64,000 nt of DNA, taken from an archaeon (GTDB lineage: Archaea > EX4484-52 > WAPT01). Below the pieces are notes generated by a model. The model was not told where the DNA came from. It searched no databases and saw nothing but the letters and a program-made list of their open reading frames with translations. Within the stretch, counting starts at the first letter, position 1. Each line of letters begins with the position of its first letter. The position numbers were made by a program, and so were the translations under genes. The stretch spans positions 114,822 to 178,821 of the forward strand of contig JAPDKB010000002.1 of assembly GCA_029258795.1 (NCBI GenBank), in the 5' to 3' direction. Of this stretch, positions 62,038 through 64,000 are shown one piece after another.

Positions 62038-63231
62038 TTAGCGTCTTTCAAATTTTCTGGTGGCGGCTACAAGCAGAACAGCTGCAACCAAGCTCATCAC
62101 AGCTCCATACGCAAATGTTGCTCCAGCGGATACGGAGCTCCACAACACCCCAGCCACCATGCTCGCAGGAAGAGATGCAAGTCCAACAGTCGTGTGAAAT
62201 GCTCCAAGAGCTGTGGCTTTAAGTTCAGGCGGAGCTATATCAGCTATCAGGGCACGCTGATTTCCGTCAACTATGGCATAAACCACCCCGTAGAGCAGGA
62301 AAAGAAGAATGAATGCTGGAATGCTGGAGAGGGCATAAAAACCCAAACATACAGCTGAGAACAGCAGGTAGCCAAGGGAGATGACTTCACCCCTTCCGAT
62401 CCTGTCGGAGAGAACTCCAAAGGGCACAGCAAAAAAGGTGTAGGAAACGTTGAAAATAATGTAAAACACCACAGCCGTTATGGTGGCGTTCACAACACTA
62501 ACGCTGTTCATGACCTTCATTATGAAGAACATGTAGCTGAAGTTCGCAAGGGCAAAAACTGTCATCGCAACTACAACCCACCTAAGCTCGGGAGGCAGGC
62601 TTCTTAAAGCAAGTCCCAATTTTTCCACACCTTTTCCGCTTTTCACCCTTTCCTCTCTCACGAGCAGAAGGGGTATAAGCGATGCAAAGCTGAGCAAACC
62701 TGCCACGATCAGCACACTCCTAATTTCAAAGCTCATCCTCCACAATAAAAAGAGCGCTACGATCGAGCCAACAACCGCCCCCAAGCTGTCCATGGCTCTA
62801 TGAATTCCGAAACCCTCTCCTTTCCTCTTCGGCATCGATTCAGCTATTATCGCATCACGGGGAGCTGTCCTTATTCCCTTTCCAACACGCTCAGCGGAGC
62901 TGAAAAAAGCAACATGAACCCAGCTTTTGGAGAAGGGCAGGAGGAGCTTGAACACAGCCGAGATGAGATAGCCAGCGAACACTATCGGCTTCCTTCTGTT
63001 CCATCTGTCCGCAAGATATCCAGAGAATACCTTCAGCAAGCTGGAGATGCTGTCCCTCAACCCGCCAACCACACCGAGAGCTACGCTCCCTCCACCAAGC
63101 GAGTTTATGAAAGCGGGGAGGAGTGGTGCTATCATATCGCTGCTCACATCGTTGAGAAAGCTGGTCATACCCAGTGCATAGATGTTCCTCTTTTCCATTT
63201 GGCTGGCTGTTTTCCCGTCTTTCTTGCTCAT
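62038..63231 (-). CDS. major facilitator superfamily transporter
   Basis: 397 residues from MSKKDGKTAS (the track uses a GTG three codons upstream). Twelve membrane helices with the MFS loop 2-3 motif GYLADRWNRRKP and its repeat FGVLSDRIGRGE. It starts LGMTSFLNDVSSDMIAPLLPAF, resembling the NarK/multidrug-like subgroup often annotated only as MFS. Substrate unknown. Five nt after the pyrophosphatase gene on the same strand. Confidence 0.9.
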   Translation of the reverse strand: MSKKDGKTASQMEKRNIYALGMTSFLNDVSSDMIAPLLPAFINSLGGGSVALGVVGGLRDSISSLLKVFSGYLADRWNRRKPIVFAGYLISAVFKLLLPFSKSWVHVAFFSSAERVGKGIRTAPRDAIIAESMPKRKGEGFGIHRAMDSLGAVVGSIVALFLLWRMSFEIRSVLIVAGLLSFASLIPLLLVREERVKSGKGVEKLGLALRSLPPELRWVVVAMTVFALANFSYMFFIMKVMNSVSVVNATITAVVFYIIFNVSYTFFAVPFGVLSDRIGRGEVISLGYLLFSAVCLGFYALSSIPAFILLFLLYGVVYAIVDGNQRALIADIAPPELKATALGAFHTTVGLASLPASMVAGVLWSSVSAGATFAYGAVMSLVAAVLLVAATRKFERR

Positions 63232-63236
63232 AGTTC

Positions 63237-64000
63237 TCACTCCCCGAACACCGTTTCAAGAGGGGGCACAACCTGCTTCTTTCTCGACATCACTCCTTCA
63301 AGCCAAGCTTGGCCATTTTCAAACTTCACGTTAAAAGCTTTCTCAAATGGCTCGACATCATCCGCCACGAGCAGTGCTGTTGAGCCCTCCTTCATGATGT
63401 CCGTAACGAGCACAAGCACTGCAAAGAAACCCTCTTCCTCCTTCACTTTCTTCATCTCCTCCATGATCTCATCCTTTCTGGAAAGCACTTCCTCGCCATC
63501 AACCACTTCCAGCTGGTCTATCAACACCCTTTTACCGGCGAATTCGTACACCTTGTAGTCATTATATATCAGATCACGAGCGCTTTTCTCACTCAGAGCA
63601 GATTTCGCCTTGAACATCTCTATACCCCACGCTTCCATGTTTTCCACGCCTGCGATCTCCGCAAGCTTCCTTGCCATCTCTTTATCCTCACTGGTGGTTG
63701 TGGGCGACTTGAAGATAACAGTGTCTGAAAGGATCGCGGAAAGCAGGATTCCTGCTATGTTTTCGGGCATTTTAACTCCTTTCTGGAAGAATTTGTTTGC
63801 AATGATCGTGGCTGTGCTGCCCGCAGGAACTGTCAGGAAGTAGATGGGTCTGTCCCAGCCGAACTTGATCTTGTGGTGATCCACCACCTCCACTATGTTC
63901 GCCTGCTCTATATCATCGGCACTCTGATCAAACTCGTTGTGATCAACAAGCACAACATCTTTGTCAGCTGCGCTTTCAAGCAAAGGTGGAGCATCCATCT
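63237..64000 (-). CDS. ppaC: manganese-dependent inorganic pyrophosphatase (family II), partial
   Basis: 254 residues visible; the N-terminus is cut by the window edge. DHH domain motifs VLVDHNE and VEVVDHHK (metal ligands) and the C-terminal DHHA2 signature SRKKQVVPPLE are present. It hydrolyses pyrophosphate in the cytosol. The missing N-terminus should carry the GHxxPDTD motif. The ATG at 63998 in the track is internal to the protein. Confidence 0.93.
   Translation of the reverse strand, partial: MDAPPLLESAADKDVVLVDHNEFDQSADDIEQANIVEVVDHHKIKFGWDRPIYFLTVPAGSTATIIANKFFQKGVKMPENIAGILLSAILSDTVIFKSPTTTSEDKEMARKLAEIAGVENMEAWGIEMFKAKSALSEKSARDLIYNDYKVYEFAGKRVLIDQLEVVDGEEVLSRKDEIMEEMKKVKEEEGFFAVLVLVTDIMKEGSTALLVADDVEPFEKAFNVKFENGQAWLEGVMSRKKQVVPPLETVFGE

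Noticed and set aside
62800-63558. Plus-strand 252-aa ORF
   Set aside because: Spans antisense of two recognised genes (MFS and pyrophosphatase).

Overview
The window is archaeal chromosomal DNA. The core genes are aEF1A, aIF2-gamma, S6e, S10, RpoL, TFS, Orc1/Cdc6, NurA, Rad50, Mre11, Dph2, deoxyhypusine synthase, TrmY and an archaeal-type ProRS. TATA boxes sit about 25-30 nt before many starts, and both tRNA genes carry introns. The lineage cannot be fixed from sequence alone. FtsZ, GatCAB, NrdR with a class II ribonucleotide reductase, Cys-rich surface proteins and doubly interrupted tRNAs fit a euryarchaeal or DPANN-like lineage (inference). Apart from one IS element and one IS relic, gene order and coding density look like an ordinary chromosome.

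Layout. 1-7.6 kb: partial secretion/pilus ATPase, archaeosortase-like protease, zinc ribbon, TrmB-type regulator, ATP-dependent DNA ligase, SPFH protein, small membrane protein, FtsZ. 7.65-8.1 kb: a gene-free, repeat-rich, AT-rich gap near orc1/cdc6, a candidate origin. 8.1-12.3 kb: nucleotidyltransferase, tRNA-Ile(UAU) with two introns, dUTPase-fold protein, Orc1/Cdc6, NUDIX, small ORF. 12.3-17.0 kb: a tight six-gene minus-strand operon (Trx-CcdA fusion, GcvH-like lipoyl protein, AhpD-like protein, flavoprotein disulfide reductase, LplA, LplB). It reads as a self-contained lipoyl-based thiol relay across the membrane and is the most interesting system here. 17.1-21.2 kb: Dph2, RpoL, signal peptidase, TFS, GatC, GatA. 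21.1-25.8 kb: two secreted surface proteins, one with a PGF-like C-terminal sorting signal that could be an archaeosortase substrate. 25.8-26.6 kb: a complete IS element whose right end supplies the stop codon of trmY.

27.3-34.2 kb: GatB, then a structured leader RNA followed by nrdR, nrdJ and cobO (deoxynucleotide synthesis together with synthesis of its adenosylcobalamin cofactor), a TIM-barrel protein, DUF1858 protein and ferredoxin. 34.2-40.0 kb: aIF2-gamma, ZPR1-like protein, S6e, endonuclease III, tRNA-binding protein, HAD phosphatase and small proteins. 40.1-51.3 kb: NurA, two unknown proteins, Rad50, a 1,268-residue Cys-rich secreted protein, a decayed IS copy, a small membrane protein and Mre11. 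51.4-64.0 kb: YdjM-like membrane protein, ProRS, HtpX, two winged-helix proteins, rhomboid, deoxyhypusine synthase, aEF1A, S10, ZIP transporter, THUMP methyltransferase, small membrane proteins, tRNA-Met(CAU) with two introns (one resembling a C/D box sRNA), an MFS transporter and a partial manganese pyrophosphatase.

The operons show functional linkage: cofactor supply with its enzyme (CobO with class II RNR; LplA/LplB with a lipoyl carrier) and translation genes grouped together. All calls come from reading the sequence; no database search was run.
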